Source of the DNA: JANRIZ01 sp033764445
GTDB taxonomy: Bacteria > Verrucomicrobiota > Verrucomicrobiia > JAWXBN01
Reading direction: 5' to 3'
Length of the DNA stretch: 64,000 bases
Assembly (NCBI GenBank): GCA_033764445.1
Contig: JANRIZ010000058.1
Coordinates: forward strand, 1 to 64,000
The translations under genes and the position numbers were made by a program. The number at the start of each line of letters is the position of its first letter. The first letter of the stretch is position 1. The notes below the pieces were generated by a model, which was not told the DNA's origin, made no database searches, and worked only from the letters and a program-made list of their open reading frames with translations. Positions 25,701 to 32,887 of the stretch are shown here, one piece after another.

Positions 25701-26202
25701 CGGGGTCGCCGGTTTTGAGTGTCCGCATGCCAGAGGCAATCTGGTCGAGTCGCGCCAGTTTCTGGAAAAATCCGCGATGGGTGGCCACAATGATCCCGTT
25801 CTGCCGCAGGTTCCCGGCACTGAGTCGGGTCAGTAACAGGAGCCGTTCGGCCACGGTCCCGGGATCGGTGACCACCTGCTCGTCCTCCAATTCCTCGATC
25901 TCGGGGAAAAACATCACCTCCACACCCGGCAGGCTCCGCTCCACAAAGGCCTGCAGGTCGGAATAATACGCCTCCTGCCGACGGATGTCGGGAACAACCA
26001 GGCACAGGGGGCCGGGGGAATTCACGCCCAGGGCGGCCACCACGGCGGGTTTGGCGGCATCCACGAGCCCGCTCAGGACATGGGCCCTCCCTTCCCCGAT
26101 CTGTTCCAGTGCGTCCGAAACAGGCGGGGTTGTTCCGATCAGCTCAAAAAGCTTTCTGATACTTTCAACAACCAATCCCGTACTTTTATCCCTTCCTGAC
26201 AC
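22714..26202 (-). CDS. mfd: Transcription-repair coupling factor Mfd
   Basis: Mfd removes RNA polymerase stalled at DNA lesions and recruits UvrA. The 1162-residue protein has a UvrB-like N-terminal module, an RNA polymerase-interaction domain (EGDTVVHLQHGIGLYGGL), a superfamily 2 helicase core with Walker A VCGDVGFGKTEVAIR and Walker B VVVDEEQRFG, helicase motif VI (LYQLRGRVGRSDHKAYAYLL) and a C-terminal TRCF domain. The start is a GTG. Two in-frame insertions, near residues 390-425 and 1012-1060, each begin with a DSKFQIP peptide encoded by the same short DNA repeat. They fall between domains, so the enzyme is probably still functional. Confidence 0.93.
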   Translation of the reverse strand: MSGRDKSTGLVVESIRKLFELIGTTPPVSDALEQIGEGRAHVLSGLVDAAKPAVVAALGVNSPGPLCLVVPDIRRQEAYYSDLQAFVERSLPGVEVMFFPEIEELEDEQVVTDPGTVAERLLLLTRLSAGNLRQNGIIVATHRGFFQKLARLDQIASGMRTLKTGDPVSMEELMGCLVAGGYEAVTRAGLHGQIARRGGILDVFPYNAVNPVRLEFDGDYIESIREFDVDTQISAREIRETHLLSVLSDAPGQAVATLLDYLPEGTLLVVDEVGEIDFEGQVRIAERKIRGPVFLSGQPLISAALGVGGEDEHFEASAHGDPVEEGVHHFFGHDFQAEGAGDIVVQERRRAVFLEQFRQWCGEGWTIHLFGNNEGELRRLSEILEEAGVFRIPDSKFQIPNNDPESENENQKSTHSGKGWVNVHFEVASVLHGFVFPAGRQVVLTDSEIFGRYQTVRRLRREERLTKLRAHSSALDFSELQEGDTVVHLQHGIGLYGGLQKMPVDGREEEVLVVIFAENARLFVPLEQAYLVTKYVGVGRRSPALDVLGGTRWERARTSAQRSVMDYAAQLLKIHAQRETDRGHAFGTDGKWMREFEDSFLYEETPDQERAIIETKRDMESLRPMDRLVCGDVGFGKTEVAIRAIFKCVMEGKQAALLAPTTVLAQQHYRTLVERFADYPLRVEVLNRYRSARQQKETLAALVGGQADVVVGTHRLISGDVKFKDLGLVVVDEEQRFGVRQKEKFKERFRLVDMMTLSATPIPRTLYLSLSGARDMSLIETPPRNRVPVETVVAAYDERLIRSAIERELARNGQVYFLHNRVESILKVRDRIKELVPRAKVDVGHGQMDEEELETVMAHFIGGRSDVLISTTIIESGLDIPNANTMIIDRADRFGLADLYQLRGRVGRSDHKAYAYLLLPRHLMLQQNARKRVSAIKQYSQLGAGFKIAMRDLEIRGAGNILGTEQSGHISAIGFDLYCHLLKATIAQLKGERAPLRREVSVRLDFLSTTEYEMPDSKFQIPKEGASCQEQGKHHGAGEGNSDGAPREPAWIPRRYMDQTAERVAAYRRLAEASNREELEVLRVQWRDRYGKMPPAMDLLLLLTEVKILSSQKGLVELEVKEGKVVAKKRSDFVMVGGRFPRLTGEKAKDKLLELIKLLESF
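23135..23160. repeat. In-gene short repeat, copy 1 (GGAATYTGGAAT type)
   Basis: Copies of GGAATCT and GGAATTT in tandem inside mfd. The stretch matches the second copy at 25001-25030 in 24 of 26 positions and has the same orientation. It encodes DSKFQIP in the mfd reading frame and begins an insertion of about 45 residues before the TRCF domain. Confidence 0.75.
25001..25030. repeat. In-gene short repeat, copy 2 (GGAATTTGGAAT type)
   Basis: Second copy of the tandem GGAATTT repeat, again read by mfd as DSKFQIP. It begins an insertion of about 35 residues (Asn/Glu/Ser-rich) between the N-terminal module and the RNA polymerase-interaction domain. Confidence 0.75.
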
Positions 26203-26648
26203 ACTTGGCGACAGGAAAAACAGGGAGTGTCTCCCCTATGGTAAATCCTCGTCCCCTCATGGGTGGTACCCGTTCTGAACTCGCGAACTCCGACATCCGT
26301 CGCGGGCAGGTGCTTTCGGAGCCAATCAAGAAAGGGGGCCCGGAGGTCCCACGCCACCATGGGAAGGTTGAGCGTGCGGCGTTGTGAGTTGAGCGTGCGA
26401 AAATCAATTCTCGGAACGCCCAACGCCCAACCCTGAACACTCAACGCAACACGGGCGGCATCCGCCTTCGCCGAGGCTTCGGCCTGAAAGACCCAATCTC
26501 TGCGGGTATCAGGCGACAGGGCGGCGGCGTGGCCGTTCGCCCTGCAGAGGCACACTTGCAATTTCCCCGCCGGCAACCGGCGACTGGGAACTCTCCCGAC
26601 TTCCAGAGTGGGATGAAAAGGGAGAGGCAATGCCCTTGGAATGAACTC
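26203..26648. other. Non-coding accessory spacer
   Basis: 446 bp between the mfd start and the toxin remnant. It holds GTTGAGCGTGCG twice (about 26365-26400), one copy of a structured dispersed repeat (26420-26543) and a CCGGTTGCCGG-like sequence near 26575 (minus strand). Open frames on the minus strand lack recognisable domains and change character across the repeat, so I call no gene. Confidence 0.6.
26420..26543. repeat. Structured dispersed repeat, copy A
   Basis: About 124 bp nearly identical to 27429-27557 in the same orientation. It runs from CCAACGCCCAACCCTGAACA to GCGTGGCCGTTCGCCCT. Internal hairpins include GGCGGCATCCGCC and GCCGAGGCTTCGGC. In this copy the third hairpin (AGACCC...) is degenerate. 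Confidence 0.8.
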
Positions 26649-27136
26649 TCATTCCCCGACAAGTGCTAACGCCCGGTCCATGGTCGCACGGGAAAGATAC
26701 AGGCCATGGATCAGAAACTCCTCAAGCACGGGTCTTGCCAGAGGGATGTAACTCTGTTTTTTGGCGCGTAAAATGATCCCCAATGTTCCACTGACGGACA
26801 GGCCATGGGATAAAGCGCACTTGCGCCCGGCATAATCATCAATGATGACAGGGAGTTTTCCTGAATTGATCCCCAATGCAATGACAGACGTCTCTCCTTG
26901 GCCAAGTCCCCATTCAATGATGCCAGGTGGAATCGAATGGAGATCGACAATTTTCAGCCAGATTTCATCCGTCAGAGTTTTTGCCGTCACATCATTTTGT
27001 CCCCGCACCAGGATTTCAGCGGAAACCTGACGAGGGACAAGTATCTGGTGGCATACCATTTGAGAATATCAAGTCGCCTTGCTTTGGAGAAAAAGATCAG
27101 AGGGGAAGCGTTGATGACCCAACGGGGACTATCCAC
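26649..27136 (-). pseudogene. Frameshifted DUF3368/PIN-like toxin
   Basis: The intact frame at 26649-27059 encodes the C-terminal part of a DUF3368 (PIN-related) protein (ILVPRQVSAEILVRG, GETSVIALG, VIIDDYAGRKCA, GTLGIILRAK). The missing N-terminus is in a different frame just upstream: a GTG at 27136 opens V-D-S-P-R-W-V-I-N-A-S-P-L-I-F-F-S-K and R-R-L-D-I-L, the expected PIN start with its first acidic/Asn site. The two frames join near 27035-27045, where one base is lost or gained; the full span (488 nt) is not a multiple of three. The GTG overlaps the antitoxin stop. Either the toxin is inactivated or this is a sequencing error. Confidence 0.75.
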
Positions 27137-27380
27137 GACTCAGTTCCTTCTCAAGATCATGAAAATCAACAATAAACGAATCAATGCCCATCCGCGCCAG
27201 TGCCATTAAGAAATCTGTGCGATCCATCCCCGCCAAAGTGGCGGCAACCTCCTGAGAGATGCGCCCCTGGGAATACCACAGGACTGCGGCAGCCAATACC
27301 AACTGCTTGGATAAATGCACCGGGTCCTCGCGAGTGGCGGAGAAGACAGAGTCGGGTAGCTCCAAGGTCAATTTGGTCAT
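27129..27380 (-). CDS. UPF0175-family antitoxin
   Basis: An 83-residue protein with the UPF0175 pattern: LTLELPDSVF, then KQLVLAAAVLWYSQGRISQEVAATLAGMDRTDFLMALARMGI, a helix-turn-helix-like core. Such genes precede DUF3368 PIN-like toxins, as here. The frame is intact while the partner toxin is frameshifted. The family normally supplies the antitoxin and probably autoregulates. Confidence 0.82.
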   Translation of the reverse strand: MTKLTLELPDSVFSATREDPVHLSKQLVLAAAVLWYSQGRISQEVAATLAGMDRTDFLMALARMGIDSFIVDFHDLEKELSRG

Positions 27381-27428
27381 GCTGGTTCTTTTATCATATT
27401 TCGATCAAAACACAATATTGATCAACGT

Positions 27429-27557
27429 CCAACGCCCAACCCTGGACACTCAACGCAACATGGGCGGCATCCGCCTTCGCCGAGGCTTCGGCCTGAAAGA
27501 CCCGATCTCCGGGCGGGTCTCAGGGGACAGGGCGGCGGCGGCGTGGCCGTTCGCCCT
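27429..27557. repeat. Structured dispersed repeat, copy B
   Basis: About 129 bp, the partner of 26420-26543. Here a perfect hairpin AGACCCG-ATCTCCGGG-CGGGTCT is present together with the GGCGGCATCCGCC and GCCGAGGCTTCGGC dyads. Its right end reaches into the stop codon of the minus-strand PfkB-family gene (27556-27558), so the repeat supplies the last bases of that gene. Confidence 0.8.
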
Positions 27558-28686
27558 AAAGGGTCTGGAGGAATTTGATCAGCTCGTCAACGGTCGGGCT
27601 CTTGGCGTTGCGCACGTAGAAGCCGGAGGTGGCCACGCCGCATTGGAGCGAACGCGCCAGCTTGAAGCCATTGATGTAGCCGAGGCAGAAGCCGGCATTG
27701 AAGTTGTCCCCGGCCCCGGTCGTCGTCAGGGGTTTGGCGGTGTAGGGTCCGTCCACATGCATGGCTTCCTCCGCCGAGGCGGCGGCGGCGTGGTCGGTCG
27801 GATGCACCACCACTACGCTGATGCCGAGTTTTTCACGGATTTTGACGGCCATGTCCACACTCAGGGCCTGTTTTTTGCCCGTCGGCTTCAGGCCCAGCAC
27901 GGCACAGGTCTGTTCGGCCTCGCTGAGGTTCAGGCCGAGAACGGTGTTGAAATGCGGCTCAAATTTCCCGATCAGGCCCAGGGCGGTCTTCAGGTCCTCC
28001 CTGGTCCGTTTGCCGGGGTCGGCGAGATCAAAAAACACCGTGCGCCGTTCCCCCTTCATCGCGGGGGCGATCTCCTTGAGGAAACTCTTCCAGATTTCGG
28101 TCATGTGGGGAAGCATGGTCCAGTTGACCAGACCGATGAACTTCGCATCGGCAAAGGTCTTGGTCAGGGCCGGCAGGGCGATTTTTTTGGTGATATTGGC
28201 CCAGCTGACCTGCCCGAGGGTCTCGTGTTTGCCGCACATGATCTTGCCGTCATCGAATTCCAGCGCATCCGTCACGCCGGGGTCGGCAATGGAGATGACC
28301 TTGGCGCGTTTGGCAAACTCGCGAAAAACGGGGTGCAGGTCGGCGGAGGCCCCCAGGATCCCGATATAGGTGATGGGCATGCTGAAGGAGACCATTGCAT
28401 TGGCCATGATCGGCCCGTTGCCACCCAGCTTGTTGTTGACGGTCACAAACTCCACATTGGTGCTCTTGCCCGCGGCATCCCCGAGGCGCTTGGCGTAGGC
28501 CTTGATGGTCGGCACCTTCTCATACGCGGTGGCGGATGTGCGCTTGTCCACCACGTGGATGATGTTGTCCACAAACCCGTCAAAACCCACCACCCCGGGC
28601 ACCCGGCGGATTTTGGACTTCGAGCTGACGAGGGCTTCGGCGGTTTGGCGGATGACTTGCTTGGGATTGAGGGTCGTGATGTTCAT
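27556..28686 (-). CDS. PfkB/ribokinase-family carbohydrate kinase
   Basis: A 376-residue PfkB-family kinase. The C-terminal signature TTTGAGDNFNAGFCLGY carries the catalytic Asp and the anion hole; the substrate side has GFDGFVDNIIHVVD and NNKLGGNGPIMANA. Many PfkB kinases of about 300 residues phosphorylate sugars or nucleosides; this one is longer and its substrate is not evident. The start at 28686 (MNITTLNPKQ) is preferred over an upstream frame that begins with unrelated sequence. It is divergent from pyrE. Confidence 0.85.
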   Translation of the reverse strand: MNITTLNPKQVIRQTAEALVSSKSKIRRVPGVVGFDGFVDNIIHVVDKRTSATAYEKVPTIKAYAKRLGDAAGKSTNVEFVTVNNKLGGNGPIMANAMVSFSMPITYIGILGASADLHPVFREFAKRAKVISIADPGVTDALEFDDGKIMCGKHETLGQVSWANITKKIALPALTKTFADAKFIGLVNWTMLPHMTEIWKSFLKEIAPAMKGERRTVFFDLADPGKRTREDLKTALGLIGKFEPHFNTVLGLNLSEAEQTCAVLGLKPTGKKQALSVDMAVKIREKLGISVVVVHPTDHAAAASAEEAMHVDGPYTAKPLTTTGAGDNFNAGFCLGYINGFKLARSLQCGVATSGFYVRNAKSPTVDELIKFLQTL

Positions 28687-28867
28687 ATAAATAAAAGAGA
28701 GAATTAAGAGCGCGCGGTTATAATGAAAAAACGGAATATTGGAAAGCCTTAATTGTGGTTCTTTCCCACAACCCCCTTTCCGCACCCTGTCCCGGGAAAG
28801 CAAAATTAATCATTGACGCCCGCTTGGGACGTGACATCCGGGCGGCTTTCTGGGATGTAATCCGGCC

Positions 28868-29434
28868 ATGACCTCCTCCGAAATCCTCCAGACTTTCAAA
28901 GACTCCCACGCCCTGCTTGAGGGCCATTTCATCCTGCGCTCCGGACTGCACAGCCGTCAGTTCTTCCAATGTGCCATGGTCCTCCAGCAGATGCCGGTGG
29001 TCGAGAAGCTCGGGGCCGCCCTCGCGGCGCATTTTGCGGCGCAGGATGTGGAAACGGTCCTGGCCCCGGCCATGGGCGGCCTGGTCATCGGCCAGGAGGT
29101 GGCCCGCCAAATGCGCAAACGCTTCATCTTTGCCGAAAAGGAGGAGGGAAAACTGGTCCTGCGCCGCGGTTTTGTCATCCGTCCGGGCGAAAAAATCCTC
29201 ATCATCGAGGATGTCGTCACCAAGGGCGGACGTGTCCAGGAAACCCTCGACATTGTCCGTGCCCACGGCGGGGATGTCCGCGGCATCGGAGTGCTCGTGG
29301 ATCGCAGCAACGGCCAGGCGGCCTTTGACGCCCCCTTCAAAAGTCTCCTGAGTCTGCCCGTCGAAGCCTTCGATCCGCAGAATCTCCCCGCAGACCTCCA
29401 AAAGATTCCGGCGGTCAAACCCGGTAGTAAATAG
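28868..29434 (+). CDS. pyrE: Orotate phosphoribosyltransferase
   Basis: PyrE joins orotate to PRPP to form OMP in pyrimidine synthesis. The PRPP-binding motif is ILIIEDVVTKGGRV (about residues 114-127); the N-terminal LLEGHFILRSGLHSRQFFQC and PAMGGLVIGQEVARQM are also typical. Length (188 residues) is normal. It is a single gene divergent from the PfkB kinase; no other pyrimidine gene lies nearby. Confidence 0.93.
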   Translation: MTSSEILQTFKDSHALLEGHFILRSGLHSRQFFQCAMVLQQMPVVEKLGAALAAHFAAQDVETVLAPAMGGLVIGQEVARQMRKRFIFAEKEEGKLVLRRGFVIRPGEKILIIEDVVTKGGRVQETLDIVRAHGGDVRGIGVLVDRSNGQAAFDAPFKSLLSLPVEAFDPQNLPADLQKIPAVKPGSK

Positions 29435-29491
29435 AATTCCGGGAGAAGCATTCGCGCTGGGCAAATAGGACACAATACGCCTGATTATCGA

Positions 29492-29532
29492 ATGATGTCT
29501 TGACGTTCCAAAAACAAGCATCATGATGTCTT
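29492..29532. promoter_or_regulatory. Paired direct repeats before the antitoxin gene
   Basis: ATGATGTCTT occurs exactly at 29492-29501 and 29523-29532, 31 bp apart (about three helical turns), the second ending one base before the ATG at 29534. A TTGACG lies at 29500-29505 between them. This placement fits an autoregulatory operator over a promoter, as is common for toxin-antitoxin operons. Confidence 0.45.
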
Positions 29533-29533
29533 C

Positions 29534-29779
29534 ATGAGAACCACCCTCACATTATCAGACCAACTCATGGCACGGGCGAAACGTGATGCCCACCGGTTGC
29601 GGCGGAGTTTCAAAGATGTGGTCAATCAAGCCATTGCTTTGGGTTTGGACGAGTTGGAAAAGACGGGTCGTGGAAAACCCTATCAGACCAAACCGACCCC
29701 CATGGGACTGCGAAAGGGTTTGAATTACGACAATATCTCGGAATTACTCGCCCAGAGTGAAGCAGAGGACTACAAATGA
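29534..29779 (+). CDS. VapB-like antitoxin
   Basis: An 81-residue protein with a ribbon-helix-helix-like N-terminus (MRTTLTLSDQLMARAKRDA, RRSFKDVVNQAIALGL) and a polar C-terminal tail (LNYDNISELLAQSEAEDYK) that would wrap the toxin. The stop overlaps the PIN toxin start by 4 bp (ATGA). The DNA-binding end probably acts on the direct repeats just upstream. Confidence 0.82.
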   Translation: MRTTLTLSDQLMARAKRDAHRLRRSFKDVVNQAIALGLDELEKTGRGKPYQTKPTPMGLRKGLNYDNISELLAQSEAEDYK

Positions 29780-30210
29780 TATTGGTTGATGCGAATATCA
29801 TTCTCTATGCCGAGGATAGTCTCTCGGAAAATCATGAGGCGGCACGGGAATGGTGGGATGCCCAACTTTCCGGTGTCAATCCTGTGGGGTTATGTTGGCC
29901 GGTGCTCAGTGCTTTCATGAGAATTTCAACCAACCCGAGACTGCATCAGCGCCCCCTCACAACCAAGGAGGCCACCCGGAGGATCGGGAGTTGGTTGGAC
30001 CAACCCTGTGTCCAGGTCATCGAGGCTGGTCCGGATCATTGGAGGTATTTTCGCGCCTTGCTGGAACAGGTCAATGCCACTGGCAATCTGGTGTCCGACG
30101 CCCATTTGGCAGCACTCTCGCAGGAAGTGGGAGGGGTGGTGTGTTCGACGGATCGGGATTTTGCCATGTTTCCCAAAATCAAATGGAAAAATCCACTGTC
30201 GTCCCATTAA
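29776..30210 (+). CDS. PIN-domain toxin (VapC-like ribonuclease)
   Basis: A 144-residue PIN-domain protein. The first catalytic Asp is in MILVDANIILY, the central acidic region in HEAAREWWDAQL, and the third site in NLVSDAHLAALSQE with the final TDRDFAMFP. These residues are those needed for Mg2+-dependent RNA cleavage. It is intact, unlike the DUF3368 toxin 3 kb upstream. It ends about 85 bp before dop. Confidence 0.88.
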   Translation: MILVDANIILYAEDSLSENHEAAREWWDAQLSGVNPVGLCWPVLSAFMRISTNPRLHQRPLTTKEATRRIGSWLDQPCVQVIEAGPDHWRYFRALLEQVNATGNLVSDAHLAALSQEVGGVVCSTDRDFAMFPKIKWKNPLSSH

Positions 30211-30294
30211 GGATTCCTGTCGGGATTCGATTCCGGCCAGATTCAAAAAATCCTCGCCACGCCGTGTCCTCTATCCCACAGACTGGTCCGCATT

Positions 30295-31815
30295 ATGCAA
30301 ATCCAATTCGGCATCGAGACGGAGTTCGGGATCACCCGGCAGGATCCCCGGGATATTGACGTCGTGGCCGAGTCCATTGCCCTGGTCCGCAGCACCTCGG
30401 AACCGGGCGTGCGGATGCGCTGGGATTATTCGGCCGAGGATCCGCACCGGGATGCCCGCGGGTTCCGCGTGCAGGAGCTCCGCCAGGACCTCGACGAGGC
30501 CCATTACTTCGCGCAGGATGCCCGGCGTCCGCTGAGCTTCAGCGAAATCAAAAGCGATCTCGCCCTCAGAAACGGGGCCCGGTTCTACAACGACCATGCC
30601 CATCCGGAATACTGCACCCCGGAATGTTCGACCCTTCGGGAAATCCTCCAGCAGGACGCGCTCGGCGAAAAACTGGTCATGGCCTGCGCCCGCACCCTCA
30701 ACGAGCGGTCCGGCAATCCGGTGCTTCTCTACAAAAACAACACGGATTTCGAGGGGCACAGCTATGGCACCCATGAAAACTACCTCCTGCCCCGCTCGCT
30801 GCCCTGGCAGCACCTGGCCATGGGCATGCAGGCGTTCCTGGTCACTCGCCAGATTTTCTGCGGCGCGGGCAAATACGGCTGGGAGGCGGAGGACCGTTTC
30901 CTCCAGCCGGGGTTCCAGATCTCCCAGCGGTCGGATTTTTTCAGCGAACTCCAGAGTGTGGATACGATGCAGCGCCGCCCGATTGTCAATACGCGGGATG
31001 AACCCCACGCACAATTTGAGAAATGGCGCCGTTTCCACGTCATCCTCGGGGACGCCAATCTCTCCCCCTTTGCCAACTTCCTGAAGATCGGGACCTCGGC
31101 CCTGGTCCTTCAGGCCCTGGTCAACGGCGCACCCACGGAGCGGATGCCGCGCCTGGAGGACCCGCTGGGGGCGCTGAAGGCCTTCTCCCGGGACCGTTCC
31201 TGGAAATGGCACTGGAAAAACGCGGCGGGCCGGGCCACCAGCGCCCTGGAGATTCAGCACGAATATCTCGCCCTGGTCCGTCAGTACGCCCGCCCCACGG
31301 ACCCCGATTGGTGCCGTCTGTTGGAGGAATGGGAACGGATACTCGCCGATCTGGAAAGGGACCCGCTTGCGACGGCGGACCGGCTGGACTGGTCGGCCAA
31401 ATTCACGCTGATTGAAACATTCCGGGAATCCGAAAAAATCGGACCGGAGGATCCCTGGCTGCAAAGTCTGGACCTCAGCTACCACGAATTGGATCCTGAA
31501 AACGGTCTGTATTTCGGCCTGCGCCAATCCGGGCATTTTCTCCTGCCCTACACACCCGCCGAACTGACCCTGACGGATTTTTCCGCGCCCCCGACGACAC
31601 GGGCGGCGGTCCGCGGGGCCTGCATCGAAAAATTCGGACCGGCGGTGACGGCCTCCCAGTGGGACCACGTCCTTCTTTCCTCGCCGAAGGGAACGGTCCG
31701 TATCTCCCTCCTTGATCTTTTCCTGCCCGCGCAGATTGCCGAGGGTCTGGGCGCGATCCGACACGCCTCGACGCCTCTGGACCTCCTGTCCCTTCCCTGC
31801 GCGAGTCTGGGGTGA
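30295..31815 (+). CDS. dop: Dop homologue: deamidase/depupylase of the UBact system
   Basis: A 506-residue carboxylate-amine ligase-like enzyme of the Dop/PafA family. Dop deamidates the C-terminal Gln of Pup and removes Pup from substrates. Features matching Dop and not PafA: RWDY (42-45) and RDARGF (52-57), part of the Dop-specific loop, and NGARFYNDHAHPEY (93-106), with Asp100 as the expected catalytic nucleophile. ATP-side motifs are GIETEFG (6-12), YKNNTDFEGHSYGTHENYL near 145-163 and INTRDEPHA near 230-238. All motifs look intact. It is followed after 110 bp by the small UBact gene. Confidence 0.92.
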   Translation: MQIQFGIETEFGITRQDPRDIDVVAESIALVRSTSEPGVRMRWDYSAEDPHRDARGFRVQELRQDLDEAHYFAQDARRPLSFSEIKSDLALRNGARFYNDHAHPEYCTPECSTLREILQQDALGEKLVMACARTLNERSGNPVLLYKNNTDFEGHSYGTHENYLLPRSLPWQHLAMGMQAFLVTRQIFCGAGKYGWEAEDRFLQPGFQISQRSDFFSELQSVDTMQRRPIVNTRDEPHAQFEKWRRFHVILGDANLSPFANFLKIGTSALVLQALVNGAPTERMPRLEDPLGALKAFSRDRSWKWHWKNAAGRATSALEIQHEYLALVRQYARPTDPDWCRLLEEWERILADLERDPLATADRLDWSAKFTLIETFRESEKIGPEDPWLQSLDLSYHELDPENGLYFGLRQSGHFLLPYTPAELTLTDFSAPPTTRAAVRGACIEKFGPAVTASQWDHVLLSSPKGTVRISLLDLFLPAQIAEGLGAIRHASTPLDLLSLPCASLG

Positions 31816-31925
31816 GGTCATTTTCATTTTGCAGGGGTCCCGATCGTTTGTGCCCCCGTGGACTTTGTGGTTCCAACGCCCCATTTCACCGTTTGCTTAT
31901 TCGTCCATCGGGGTTAGGATGGGGG

Positions 31926-32105
31926 ATGCCAGACCCCATCCAAAAACAGCGTCCCGTGGCCCCGGCCCCCGGCGGTGGCGGGGGGGAGAGCGGAGGCCCC
32001 CAGTCGCCGAAGGTTGAAAAGCCGGATGTCAATGAACTGCTCAAGCGCATGAAAAAGGTCGACCCGGACCAGGCCCGTCGCTACCGTCAGCGCACCGGCC
32101 AATGA
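31926..32105 (+). CDS. ubact: UBact (Pup-like ubiquitin-like modifier)
   Basis: A 59-residue, probably disordered protein (MPDPIQKQRP..., then a Gly/Pro-rich stretch) ending in a conserved helical tail KRMKKVDPDQARRYRQR-TGQ. This matches UBact, the Pup homologue reported from several Gram-negative phyla. Only two Lys are close to the end and the last residue is Gln, so Dop must deamidate it to Glu before PafA can ligate it. Its stop overlaps the prcB start by 4 bp, giving coupled translation with the proteasome. The ATG at 31926 is preceded by a purine-rich GGATGGGGG. Length and position between dop and prcB agree with the assignment. Confidence 0.92.
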   Translation: MPDPIQKQRPVAPAPGGGGGESGGPQSPKVEKPDVNELLKRMKKVDPDQARRYRQRTGQ

Positions 32106-32887
32106 CCTCCGGAGCCGGATTCCACCTTATGAACGGCGACTTTCTTTCCCTCCTGCCCCGGACGGGCATTCCGTCCCTGGTCCAGACCGAGGGCCAGTCC
32201 GCGCCCCTGCAGGGGACGACGGTGTTTGCGTTTCACTGTGCGGAGGGCATTCTCATCGCCGGGGACCACCGGGCCACGGCGGGAAACATGATTTTTTCGG
32301 ACAAAACCGAAAAGATTCTCGAGCTCGACACCCACTCGGTCATGGCCATCGCGGGCGCCCCGGCCACGGCCTTTGAAATGGCCCGCGTTTTGCAGACGAG
32401 TTTTGAGTTTTACCGCCGCAGCCAGCTCCAGCCGATGAGTCTCCCGGCCAAGCTCCGCGCCCTCTCCCGCCTGCTCCGCGAGAATCTTCCGGCCACCTTG
32501 CAGGGGTTCGGTCTGGTGGCACCGATTTTTGCGGGGGTGGATCAAAATGCGCCGGAGGCCCGTCCGGGAATCTTTTTCTACGATCCGCTGGGCGCCCAGT
32601 TCGAGGCGGCGCAATTTGCGGGCAGCGGCTCGGGTTCCGCCAGCATCAAAAGCATCCTCAATCATCTGGAAAAATGGGGCGTGCCGCGTCCGGAAAAAAT
32701 GTCCCTCCGCGAGGCGGTCGTTCTCGCCAACCGGCTGCTGATCACCGCGGCGGATTTTGACACGGCCACCGGCGGGGTCCATCCGGAATCGGGTCTTTTT
32801 GCCACGGTCAAACTGCTTTCCGTCACCGGCATCCGCGACATCCCCGGCGGGGAACAAACCGCCTTCTGGAAGGAGGCACACCGATGA
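32102..32887 (+). CDS. prcB: 20S proteasome beta subunit
   Basis: The catalytic beta subunit, 261 residues. Removal of a propeptide of 38 residues before the GTT sequence exposes Thr39 as the active N-terminus. Relative to it, Asp17 (AGDHRA) and Lys33 (KTEKI) are at the canonical positions. IAGAPATAFEMARVL and the C-terminal region (SVTGIRDIPGGEQ) are like PrcB of actinobacteria. It is overlapped by ubact upstream and prcA downstream (4 bp each), so the three form one translational unit. Confidence 0.95.
   Translation: MTSGAGFHLMNGDFLSLLPRTGIPSLVQTEGQSAPLQGTTVFAFHCAEGILIAGDHRATAGNMIFSDKTEKILELDTHSVMAIAGAPATAFEMARVLQTSFEFYRRSQLQPMSLPAKLRALSRLLRENLPATLQGFGLVAPIFAGVDQNAPEARPGIFFYDPLGAQFEAAQFAGSGSGSASIKSILNHLEKWGVPRPEKMSLREAVVLANRLLITAADFDTATGGVHPESGLFATVKLLSVTGIRDIPGGEQTAFWKEAHR

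Noticed and set aside
26139..26630. Minus-strand frame upstream of mfd
   Set aside because: It runs through a dispersed repeat and into mfd and has no recognisable domain.
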